Below are positions 36,337 to 47,600 of a stretch of 64,000 nt of DNA, piece by piece; the first letter of the stretch is position 1, and each line of letters opens with the position of its first letter. A model generated the notes under the pieces. The model was not told the DNA's origin, made no database searches, and saw only the letters and a list, made by a program, of their open reading frames with translations. The translations under genes and the position numbers were made by a program. Source of the stretch: Branchiostoma floridae (lineage: Eukaryota; Chordata; Leptocardii; Amphioxiformes; Branchiostomatidae); the NCBI RefSeq assembly GCF_000003815.2, contig NC_049980.1, positions 16,949,613-17,013,612 on the forward strand, given 5' to 3'.

Positions 36337-37973
36337 ATTCATGCACACAATCAAATCATGTGTACAATATGTTAATCCACTGAACACATATGCATCTGGC
36401 AAGGCTAACAAAATGAAAGTATTGTACAAGTAAGATTGCTTGGGCTTATCATAGTTGGTTTTCTATATGTAACTCAAATACACATCTTTGGCAATCTTAT
36501 TCCTGAGTTTGCTTTGTTCTGAATCTCAGAATGTGTCATGCCACACAAGTAAATTTTCAGCTTTCAATTTCATTTTCTGAACATCCTTTGTCCACAAGAT
36601 CCTTAACAAATCATCATACTAGATGCTTTTTTCAGAACTAAGTTACATGTACATCTGTTAAAACTAGCTTTTGAGCTACCATCAACCACTTGCTGATACA
36701 GCTTTTATCTTCTTTTCTGTCTCTCTCTGCCACCCATTCTACACAAGGTGCTATCCCAGAGGGATTCGAAGGGCCTCCCACCTGGAAACAAATAGAACAA
36801 CTTAAAGCCAACGAAGAAAAGATTCGCAAAGAAGGAAGACAAAGGAATCCTATGGCATTTGGAATAGCTGGCACAGGCCGAAAAATCATGAACGTTAATC
36901 CTCTGTTTGTTCTGTTTCACGTGATGTATTCAGTAGTAGAGGCCTTGTGGCCGAGTGAAGGTGAGGCCACAACCTTCTCTTGGAATGTCCTTCCAACTTC
37001 TCTTCAAAGTGCCTTGTGCCCTTCATGCAGTGTTTTGAGACTGAAAGCCTGGTAGCTGACTTAACCATATTTTTGGGGATTGCTGTTTTTTGTGTGCATG
37101 AGATCGTAGCAATGACTGCTTATGTATGGGCATGATGGACACGTACACCAGTAAACAGGTTATGTTTTGCACAAGTTTTGTTATCATCTCATCATCTAGT
37201 GCTGTCACTCCTCTTTCTCCACCTCTTTAAACCTGACCTCATATTTGCTTGTTAGGAAATCTTTTCTAATTCCACAGAACAACTGTTATTCTTTTTGTAC
37301 CGTGTAGGCAAGAGCATCTATGGTGACCGTTTTGAGGATGAGAACTTCAAACTGCAGCACTACGGCCCAGGCTGGCTGAGCATGGCAAATGCTGGCAAGA
37401 ACACAAACGGCTCCCAGTTCTTCATTACCACAACAAAGACAGAATGGTTGAACGGCAAGCATGTTGTCTTTGGGAAAGTGGTGAAAGGCATGGTAAGGCC
37501 TGCTTCTATGCAATACTTATCTAATGATGCACAAGAGAAAAATCAGGACTCTCTAGTTTCTGAAGAAACTATGGAAGGAAGTTGTTATATTTATTAGCTC
37601 ACTATGGGAAGTGAAAAGACATGTTGTCAATTTCTTTCTCCATGTTCTTAGTGTTCACTTTTTAGAATGATAATTAGACCTACATGTTACTATTATATTA
37701 CTAGCAGTTTGATTATGTGGAAGTTGTTGGTTAAGAGAGAATGATGTGACATAGGGTGACAGACATTGATTGATGTAACATATTATGGACAAAGGTATCA
37801 TTTTGTCCTAAATCCTCTTTTCTTTCTTCCAGAATGTTGTGAGGAAGATCGAGGATACCAAGAAAGATGGCAGAGATAGGCCAAACAAAGAGGTGAAAAT
37901 TGCTGATGCTGGACACGAGAAAGTCAAAGAACCGTTTGCTGTTGAAAAAGAGGGTGTAGGGAATGATGTTTAG
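34627..37973 (+). CDS. PPIB: Cyclophilin B, ER peptidyl-prolyl cis-trans isomerase
   Basis: Exons are 34627-34755, 35240-35353, 36000-36093, 37308-37492 and 37833-37973 (phases 0,0,1,0), giving 220 aa (human 216). The N-terminus [13 protein letters not shown] with a hydrophobic signal ([11 protein letters not shown]) aligns with the human signal peptide, and [12 protein letters not shown] follows as in orthologues. Active-site residues are present: [15 protein letters not shown] (catalytic Arg, Phe, Met, Gln), [12 protein letters not shown], and the Trp in [12 protein letters not shown] that binds cyclosporin in the family. The enzyme isomerises X-Pro bonds in the secretory pathway and assists procollagen folding. 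The C-terminus, [12 protein letters not shown], extends past the human FAIAKE end and has no KDEL-type tail. An extra exon-like segment in intron 3 (36748-36960) is listed separately. A second copy lies 2.2 kb downstream. Confidence 0.96.
35456..35486. repeat. Near-perfect palindrome in PPIB intron 2
   Basis: Two perfect 15-base arms around one central base: CAAGGAGGTTATATC, T, then the inverse. Likely the core of a small terminal-repeat element or a hairpin relic. Confidence 0.85.
35894..35912 (+). repeat. (TTTA)n microsatellite
   Basis: About four to five ATTT units in PPIB intron 2, 90 bases before exon 3. Confidence 0.8.
36302..36335 (+). repeat. (CA)n microsatellite
   Basis: About 17 CA units in PPIB intron 3, preceded by a short TGCA repeat (about 36282-36297). 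Confidence 0.9.
36748..36960 (+). other. Candidate cassette exon in PPIB intron 3 (213 nt, in frame)
   Basis: A pyrimidine-rich tract ending CTACACAAG precedes it, and GAAG followed by GTGAGG closes it. The segment is 71 codons with no stop, and both edges are phase 1, matching the flanking exons; inclusion or skipping both keep the frame. The first ~48 codons look protein-coding ([20 protein letters not shown], then [19 protein letters not shown]); the last ~20 ([20 protein letters not shown]) look less so. It is not part of any cyclophilin known to me, and would insert in the loop between GDGTGG and KSIYG. Alternatives are an exon captured from another gene, or a pseudo-exon. Confidence 0.5.
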
Positions 37974-38526
37974 TCTTAAGTACGAGAGTAGTATGTATTG
38001 GGGATGTAGAAATCATCGTCGTTATAAACCCACCATTGTAAGAATACTTCTGTCAGGTGAAAAATACTAGTAACTTGGGAAGATGTTTTTGAAACCTGTC
38101 CTTTATAACAATGCACCACCCCCTTACCAAACATCTAGAGGTCTCAGCTGTATAACATATTGCATACTGACTTTCACCTGAATTGTGTATGTACTTACAC
38201 TTGTCATTGCTCTGATAATCTGGTTATGTCATCATTAACAACAACTGGACCACCTCTATATTGATGTTATGTAGGATGTTCCTGAGAGAGTACTGCAAAT
38301 TATTATACAAAGCAGAAAGGCCTTTTTTGTTTTGTAAAAAATACATTGAGATTAAACCTGTATCAATCAGAGTGAATTGTTTATAAGTATTCAGGTTCTT
38401 TGTTGTCCTCCTTGAGTCTCCTATGGGCAGCTCCTCTGAACTTAATATTTTGTATGCCTGAGAATGATTATAGCAATTGTTGACATACAAATGTGCCTTT
38501 TTTGACTAGGACAAAGATTTCTGATT

Positions 38527-38532
38527 AATAAA
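38527..38532 (+). terminator. Probable polyadenylation signal AATAAA for PPIB
   Basis: AATAAA about 0.55 kb past the stop codon; another (GCAATAAAT) lies near 38729. Confidence 0.45.
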
Positions 38533-40199
38533 ACAGTCATCATTCCATGGAAACTTATAGCACATCCATGTTCATTTATGAAGAGCTGTTAGCACTCTGA
38601 GCTTCGAGCTGAGTACAAATTTAAAAACAAGTAGCAATAGAAAGAAGTACATTCCATTTTGAAGTCTTATTTCAATGTCATTCTTCATTATTGAAGAAAC
38701 TTGTAAGAAATGCTAGTGCATATTGCAATAAATATATGATGTGAGTCACAGCTCAGTCTGTAACATGTGTCCAGTCTGTCACAAAACCTTTTGATTTAAT
38801 ACTATCCTCAGTAGTGATACCCTTCCTGTGTCATGACAAACATGGGAGTGAAAGCAACCAACAGACAGGATTCGTTTCTGAATTAAGGTCTGTTTTACAA
38901 AAATTTCTGGCCAAATGATAAAACTGTTATCATCTAAATTCTTTTGTAACTACAGCATGTTTATACGCCATCAGTATGGACTACACATATGTCTGGAAGT
39001 GTGAGCTTTCATTCATATATAAGCATCATGAAATTCTAATTCATACACTTTGTAATACAATATAATATTTATGTCAATAAACGGTCCTAAAGTAGTGGCA
39101 AATGTTCTTAAATTTATATTCTTGGTCTTGGTGGCAAATGTTCTTAAATTTGTATTCTTGGTTATCAAATGTTGCCATTTGTACAACAAGCTATCACTAT
39201 TATTAGTATTACTTAGAACACACATTTATATGGTGATACAGGTATTTGCCAGGGAGATATACTCAGTGATATGCCTTGCAAGGGCGCTTCCTAGCGATGT
39301 AAGAAGTAACTGCCGATAACTTGCATCTGTCATGATATACATGATCATCACTACATGTGCCTTCTTCGGTTAATTTCGACGCGTAATGTTTAAGCTAAGC
39401 CAAATGTGATCAGTTCCTACGCACGTTGTGGAAGAAGCCTGAAATTTTACTTTTTTTAAATTTCTTTTGGTCTTGGATAACAATACTTGCCTCTTTACTC
39501 TATAGTACGCTTAAATGGACATTCTGACATTACCAATCTTTTTTTTAAGAAAGGGGCATACTTTAGGCATACTAGCAAACTGAAGGCATTAGAAAAATAG
39601 GTACCGGTCATTTCATAATCAGAAAGAGGGCAATATTTATGGAAAACCAAGACATACAATCCAAAGGGAAAACAATGCATGGTTAGTACAACTAGATTCG
39701 TTGTAACTAACTGGCGTCAAATGGTGTATTACGTTATTCGTGATTGAAAGTTCTACATATTCCCCATTATTGGGCAGCATCATCAGGTGGCCCTAATTTC
39801 TGTTAACGTAAGAAAGTGTTGACTTGTTGGGTTTAGGTCATCCCCGTCGCCATGACACCCTAAGTTAATCCTCAAAGGATTTACAAGTAGGTTTAACAAG
39901 GAACTTCAGACAAAATGTGCTATAGTGTACCGACATTAACGTTACATGTAACGTCATATGCACGAATACCTACTGACGTCTTTAAAATAGAAGGACATCT
40001 CGCCCTTGAAGTTTTCACTCACTACGTCACTTGTCTGTCACTGTTGCTAAGCAATCAGCGCTTGGGAGCACGACTTGACGAACCGGTTTTCATTCGCCGT
40101 CGTATCAGCCCCAAAACTGGCCCTGTTTATACCACAGTAGTCTGCGGAAGTCTATAAGGAAGAAGGACGCGTCGCTGAGAACTTCAAGGTTATTTCAAG
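38533..40199. other. Region between the tandem cyclophilin genes
   Basis: No gene is seen. A 32-bp unit beginning GTGGCAAATGTTCTTAAATT is duplicated in tandem at 39095-39162 with a four-base spacer. The promoter of the second cyclophilin gene should lie just before 40199, where GC content rises (about 39960-40190). Confidence 0.45.
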
Positions 40200-42883
40200 A
40201 TGTTATTCGGGCAGCGTTTTGTACGGAGGTACCTGTGGGCGGTAGTGATAGTTGCTATCCTGGCGGCCTGTGTCATCTTTCTGCTGCTACCAAACGACAG
40301 AGATCCACAGGGACCAAAGGTGACAGAGAAGGTATGAATCCACCAATATTACTGTCCTCTTACCGGTTACAAAGCCTCTTCACTTGTATTATAATATATG
40401 CTATGGTCGACTGACAGATTTTTGTCAATAACGTTACTAGTACCTCGTTGTTAACATCATTCGGATAAATCATTGGCACACGGGTACTAGTATTATTTCA
40501 AACGCCATATTTTGATGGTTGATGCCCTGAGGCTACTCTATACAACGTACACTTTTCCTGGACACAGTCTCCCTTTTCTGCTCAAACGCGTCGCTACGAG
40601 GTTATTATATACTAGTAATGTCCTTGGTACACTTCCAGTAGCACAGAAGGTACAGAGTGGTTAGAGCGTACTAAAGCTATTTTAAAAATTCTGAATTTAA
40701 GGCTATTTTTATTGAATACGCCTGGGCTCTGATCTGGCGTGTATTGTAATAGTTACATGTAGTCTGACCATCTATGTTGACATAATGTCGCATGCCTGGC
40801 CCCATTGATCGTACATGTGTACGCCATGTACATATCGAATCATTGTACCTAAACTGATAAATATATATTGCAGGGGAAAAAAACACAAACAACATTGCAG
40901 ACCATTGGCCAAGCAAGGAAGCTATTGAATAATGTGACCCATTTCCGTGCCATGGGTCACGGATATTACATCAGTGCCAATAGTTTCATGATGCGGGTTG
41001 TCATAATGTGTTTTCACTGACACAAAGAAATTCTTAACGTTACATTCAACCTCTCCCATGCCCTGGATAACAATGTTACGGGCCCTGATTCTTTAACAAG
41101 ACTGATGCCATATTTAGGGACATATATTGTAGACAACGTCATAGATTTGCATCAAGTATACTTTTTTTTAGATACATGTATTGTCAGATAAACGTCCTAA
41201 TTCGGAAATCTTACCCTGACCTGATCACTCACTGTGATTCGTATTTCAGCTTGCTGTCTCTTTGTTCTATTCCTTTTACGGACAAATAACTTATTTAGCC
41301 ATAATATGGGGAGTTTCTTTTTGGAGGATGTTATAAAAGTGTGTTCTTCACTTCACGCAGGTGTGGTTTGACATCACCATCGGAGGTGAGCCGGCGGGCC
41401 GAGTCGAGATCGGACTCTTCGGCAAGATCGTCCCGAAAACAGTCCGGAATTTCGCGACGCTGGCGAAGAGAGAGGTAGGTGTGGGTACAGAGAGGATTAA
41501 AAAAGTAGGACACATAATATCCGGGCTTGGAGAACAATGGCTTTTGCTTTTGTGACCGAACACTTGTCAACATTTGTCTGCCAAGTGCTGAATGTTTTCG
41601 CAAATCGAAGAATCATCTTGTTGAAAGACGGGTTAGGTGACACAGGCTTACTATTGTTGACTAGATCAGATAAGATCGGACGGAAATTCACGTATACTAT
41701 AATTTGTGTCTCGGCAACATATAGTCGACTATGTGACATACAGATAGTAACAATCCATTATTTATATACATATATATGCATGGTATATGTTTTTTTGGCC
41801 ACATGCTCTCTTGTACACTTTGCGAGGGACAAAGATATTGAAACTTGATGTCCATGATTTTCCACAGAAACCAGAAGGCTACAAGGGATGTATTTTCCAC
41901 CGAGTCATGAAGGGTTTCATGATCCAGGGAGGAGACTTCACACACGGGGACGGCACAGGCGGTGAGGGAACCATCTTACTTAATGTCATGAAACAATGAA
42001 TGGAAATCTGTTATTCACATATGCAAGCTTCTATGCAAGAGATTTGGAACACATAACAACAGAATGGTTACTCGCTATTTTGGCTAATTTAGATATCCTT
42101 AAATAACGAAAATGTACTCGTGTAATGTCTGGATTCTAATGTTCAACAACTTGAAAGTTGCGTTAAAGCGATTTTTTTCGACTATCCACCAAAGAGACAC
42201 TGGCCGGCAACGGTACCCCATATATAATCTAGGCTCGTGCAAGGAATGAACAGAGTAAACTTCAGGTTTCTTTGCCAACTAATTTACTAGCATTAAAAAG
42301 TATAAGTTTCATATACTCGTGCTTTGTGTACACCGTTCCACAACCTCACAGTTTCTGCTTCTCGACCACAGGATACAGCATCTATGGCGGCCATTTCGAG
42401 GACGAGAACTTCGAGCTGCAGCATTACGGAGCGGGCTGGCTGAGCATGGCGAACGCTGGTCAGGACACAAACGGCTCCCAGTTCTTTATCACCACCGTCA
42501 AAACCTCCTGGCTGGACGGCAAACACGTCGTCTTCGGAAAGGTCCTTAAAGGCATGGTGAGGACGTCTTCTTTAACTTTTATTTTGAGACAAATTAATTG
42601 TGGGATGTAGAGAAAAAGTCAGGACACCAGAACATGAACACGTAACACACTGGGTATGCCCGCCATGTTCAGGAAAACATTAACTAAATTAGTACTAGTG
42701 TGGAGAGGAAAATGTCCAGCGCCTGTTCCTCTTTTTCAGGATGTCATCAGGAAAATAGAAGACCAGGAAACATCCGACAAGAACAGACCATTGAAGGAGG
42801 TCAAAATCTCTGACGTAGGACATGAAGATGTGTGGAGTCCATTCGTTGTGCTGCAGGAAGGAGCCATGGAATCTACCATGTAG
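40200..42883 (+). CDS. Second cyclophilin B-like isomerase (tandem paralogue)
   Basis: Exons are 40200-40331, 41361-41474, 41868-41961, 42372-42556 and 42740-42883 (phases 0,0,1,0), giving 222 aa. Exon sizes 114, 94 and 185 are identical to those of the upstream PPIB, so this is a tandem duplicate with its introns kept. The N-terminus [19 protein letters not shown] is a longer hydrophobic signal or anchor. All active-site motifs are intact: [39 protein letters not shown]. Differences are an Arg-to-His change in the GGDFT-x-GDG loop (THGDG), a changed C-terminal tail ending [11 protein letters not shown], and more GC-rich third positions. The likely role is secretory-pathway prolyl isomerisation with altered substrate or location; this is inference. 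No cassette exon is seen in its intron 3. Confidence 0.93.
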
Positions 42884-44659
42884 AGTAACACATAAGGATC
42901 ACCAAGTATCTTTGAAACTTGTTCTCAGTGTCCTAAGGCTCCTGTAAGACGCATAGTGAGCCTTACCGTCCACATGGGAATGTAGAAGACGTATGAAATG
43001 TTGTACCAGCAATTATGCTGTCACTAGCACTGTCCGATGGTTTGATATTCATACTAGTACTGAAAGTGTTGTTTCCCTAATCATGAGGTTATCCAATCTT
43101 TGTTTCGTTGTGTTGTGTTGTGTGAAGTGTGTAAATAAGCTAGCTGTTATTGTTGGAAGTTTAATCTTTGAGGTTTTGTATTTTGTACGATCAAAATGGG
43201 AGTCCTTATCCAATGTAGTCGTACATGGAACTGTAAGTTGTTGATTCTATGGCTCATAGTAATTCAAATAGATGGGAATTATGATTTTACATTGCATGAA
43301 GACATTAACAGTAGGCGCTGCCTTTAAGACATGAACAATAGATGCTACTGTCGTTACAAGGACTCAAAACATACAAGAGCCCTTGTAGCCAAAGAGTAAC
43401 GGAAGGCCACAAGTCGTTATGTGATATTTTTCTAGGTTTGATTTTTTTTTTCATTTTATCATCTCTTCCTGTACACATTTTTGGCTTCTCGAGAAATAAG
43501 CTGATTTTCTGAATATTGCCACTCAAAGGTTGTTGTTTGTTGCTCTGTGTTGTCTCCTCACAAAACGTCGTGCGAAATGGTAGATGAAGTCTCTAATAAT
43601 CGTCTGAATAATCGTCTGAATAATCGTCGCAATGAAAGGTGGCTGCTGGGGAAAGTGAAAAAAGCGAGAAATCGCCCATGTACAAATACCTCAATGCATG
43701 AACTTAAGTTGTCAAATTGTGTCTCATTTGATATATCATATTGATGTTATCTTCCTTACACCATAGTGTGCCATTTTACCACTGTCCTATTGCCTTATTA
43801 ATCACAGGACATACACATTGAATTTGTACGAAAATACGTTGATTTATTTGCCGCGTTTAGTGAAAGTTGGTTGTGACAGAATAAAAAAGAGCAGTACCTT
43901 TTATGGTTAACAGACGTGCTTATCGTACTACAGTCAGAAATAACAAATGCTCAACACGTGTACTGATGGCAGTACTACTGTGATACAGTTTCAATGTGTG
44001 CTCTACGTGACTCTGTTTCAGTAATGTGATCTCTCCTAGTGATAAAATACCTCAACAAGGCAAGCAAAGCGTCCATTACTTTTGTTGCAATAGAGATTGA
44101 TGCAACACTTTAGATACATGATGTTTTGTTTTCTTACGTTAAGATTCGTTACGAATCACTTGTGTTACTCATTGAAATCCCTTGGATATGAAACAGAAGA
44201 ATAGCCTACGAAAATTGGTCAATTCAAGAGCCAGATATGTACAGACAAAAATTTACAACAATTGCTTATTTTTCATGACAGATTCGGGATGAAAACGAGC
44301 AATAAATAAACATTGGATTCGAAAATGTTTAAAGGCATCCTTGTATGATATGTTTGGCCCTCTTCAATCATGGTTATGGCTTGGTAATGACCTCCTTCGC
44401 CTACCGTTTCTCCATCAACGATTTTCTACGAACAATGTCCGATTCCAACTGTCCAGCTGTGATCAGCAGTATTTACATTATACATTTTAATTGGGTTTCA
44501 TGATATGGTTACATTTGCCAAAATATAATACCATAGCAGCCAGTATCGCCACTGCAAGGCTAGCCTAAACACTTACGTAGTTAGAGAGGAGACATTGCTA
44601 AGACATATTCAACAATAAGAACGATTACAGTTGGCATTATGACATTGCGTTAGGCTTTT
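42884..44659. other. Intergenic stretch between converging genes
   Basis: The second cyclophilin gene and the ADAMTS gene end towards each other here. A 12-bp unit (AATAATCGTCTG) is repeated about three times at 43597-43630. AATAAA on the plus strand occurs at 43880-43885. No further gene is seen; the ADAMTS 3' end has no clear AATAAA close to the stop (an ATTAAA-type signal lies near 44487 on the minus strand). Confidence 0.45.
43880..43885 (+). terminator. Candidate polyadenylation signal AATAAA, second cyclophilin gene
   Basis: AATAAA about 1 kb past the stop codon; a nearer non-canonical signal may be used instead. Confidence 0.25.
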
Positions 44660-47600
44660 TCATTGGCTAGTTCTCTTTTGCCGGTGTGTTCTGTGGCTGA
44701 CGACTGGGTCCCCACAGCTCTTGCAGCACTTGGCCCAGAATTGTGGCATGTGACACCTGCGGAACCGGACCACGATGTTGCACAGGTGCGGTCTGTTCAG
44801 GTCACCTGTACATCTACTTTGGGCTGCAGAAACAAAGAAATACATTGCTATAGCACAGTCTTGAGCAGTTGTAATTAATTTTTTTATGTACATATAAACA
44901 TTCACAATTAAGTTTAAGTTATATGAGAAAGAAATCGCATCCTTATCATAAAACCGTCAAAGATCTACCTGAATTTTCAGAGGGACAGTCCTCCAGATTG
45001 CACTGTTGCACGTTGGCAGGTGTCCGTCGTTTGTCGCAGCCCTGGCTGCGCCTCCTAGTGACCAAATCCTGACATTGCACCTGTCTCCTCTGCTGTCCGC
45101 CTCCACAGGACGCTGAGCACTGATAGACAAAGGAATAATATATAATGTGTTTTTTCAGTCTTAAGCAGGATATCGGTGTAAAAAGGCATACAACCGCTGC
45201 CATTCAAGAAAGACACCGATGCGTATACTTTGTGCTAAAATAAGCATTTTTTCGGATGGTACATTATTGAAAATGTTCGGTGAATGTGCCTACCTCACTC
45301 CATCCACCAGTGACCCACAGTGCACACGGCCGGACGAAGCATGGCCTCTGCTGAATGGGCTTCTTGCTGTGTTCACACTGATGTGGCCGCGAACACGTCA
45401 CGTCTCTCTCCTGCACATCATGCCCACAAGTCTGGGAACACTACAAGGCGAGGGGAGCGGAACGTTTATCAGACCCGAGAAGACGTACCAAAGAAAGTCT
45501 GACATACGTTAACGTAAATGCTAGGAGAGCACAATCTATCATACAAAATCTATATTACAATGTTGTTCAGCTGCACTTACTTCTGACCAGTTTCCGGTCA
45601 CCCAGCTATGCATTTCGTGACGATGTCGCACCGTGCCGTTACTGACCGTGACGCTCAAAGTTGCAGCGGTGGCTTGAGTAGCCATTTGAGGATGAGTAGA
45701 AATCCGTTCTGTCAACACAGTGGTCGGTGATGTGGTAGGTGTCTCTGTTTTTAAACGGAGTTCTGTTCGCACCATGGCAACTTTGGAAGGATCATTAGTC
45801 CTGTCCACAATGACTGGAGTACTTGACATCGCTCTTAGACTTGACCAAGACGTTATTACTTGCTTTTCCCCTGACAGAGTACCAAGCGTAAGTGTAGCCG
45901 TGGTTATCGGAGTTGTCGCCTCTGTCTGTGATTTCATAGTATGTGCGACAGAACTGCTTTCTGGCTTTGAAGGCGGCAAACGCTTAAGGAACGGTTTATC
46001 TTCCACGTGAGCATCATCACCCATCATGAAAGCCCTGAATCTCGTAATGATGTTCTCATGGCCGTAATTTCTCTTCTTTTCGCTTTCATGTAGACTGTTA
46101 TCTTCTCTTGACTTTCCAACTTTCCCTGTAGGTAGAAACTGCGTTGTTCCTCGCAGTGGCGTGTTCTCTGGCTCTGTTGTGATGTAGTCTGTTGTACTAA
46201 TGTCTGCTGTGGTGCTCTTCGTGGTGGGGTCCGGGGGACAGACGTGAATGTTGCATAGAACAGTCTTGGGTCTGACGTCAGGGTCGCACGTGGCATTGTC
46301 CTTGCACGTGAGTGATTGTATCTTGATGCCTCCGCCACAGCTCTTTGAACACTGAAGAAATCGAATGCTTAGTTATGGATTGAAATTTGATAATGGATCC
46401 TCCATACAAGTGAAGATTGGTACACTATACGAGCATTGTCCACCATATTCTACACGATCATATGATTAAAGAAGGACTGTTCTTTTACGCCTAACGTTAT
46501 AGTTCGTACATGTATTCGGAGTACATGAATGTTTGTGTGTTCTTCGATTCATAGTCCTTGCTAGTGTTAAGTAAAAACTGAAAAATCTGTACCTCTGACC
46601 ACGGACCGGGAATCCACTTCGAAAAGGGACAGGGGACGTCCTTGTTACAGGTCTCTTCGTGAGGAGGTTTGGGGAGCGCCAGACACTCCACGAACGGCAG
46701 CGCCATCTGTTCGTCCGGCCCGATACTGCGGATACACAGGACCGACCTGGTCCGGGTCCCGCCATCGCCACAAGACGCCGTGCAATGTTGCCAGGGACCT
46801 GTCCACCACCTGGAGTAGAGATCATGACAGAGTGTCAGAACTGAACCATTCAGAACGTTCTGCTTGATGCTTCTAGGACGTAAAACAATATGGAAGACAT
46901 CGTGATATAGACATGCGTTCAGCTTGACATTAGGAAGTGCAGCTGGAAACGTCTTTTGCTTTATAAAGTGTCAAATTACCGTCCTTACGTTCGCTTTACA
47001 ATCTGTGTAATACTGTATATTACCAAAATCCTACATGTGGGAGTTAACATGCAGTCTGGGAGGTTTGAGACAACCACAAATGCTTTCTGACGAAAGGTAC
47101 TTTGTTAAGCCCCGGTCACAAGAATCGTACGACGTCCTTGCGATGGCATATTACGCCTATCGCACGATGATCACAGTGGATCGCAGCTAAATCGTAAGCA
47201 AAATCAGCCATCGCAGAGCATCGCAGAGCATCGGATGATGTTCAAAATTTTTCCAGCGTCGTACGATTTTTCACTTGTGTCTCTTCTGTATAGCCGTCTG
47301 ACCGTTTTTGTGCTTCTTTAACCAACAAAATGTGGACATAGCTGTTGAATACCTTCCTATAATATCTTTAACTGTAAAAATAAATTTAAAAAGACCATGA
47401 TAACAAGAGTATTACAAGCAAAAGTTCAAATCAAGCGTGAGTACTGGTATGGTTATCTCGGCCTGCTTGCCGGCTCTACGTGTCAGGCTCTTTCGAATAT
47501 TGTATCATGATATGCTATCAACAAAAAGATGCCATCATACAAAAATCATATCATAAGCATTATATCATATATATTTCCGACTCATAGAGCCTGCCTTTAT

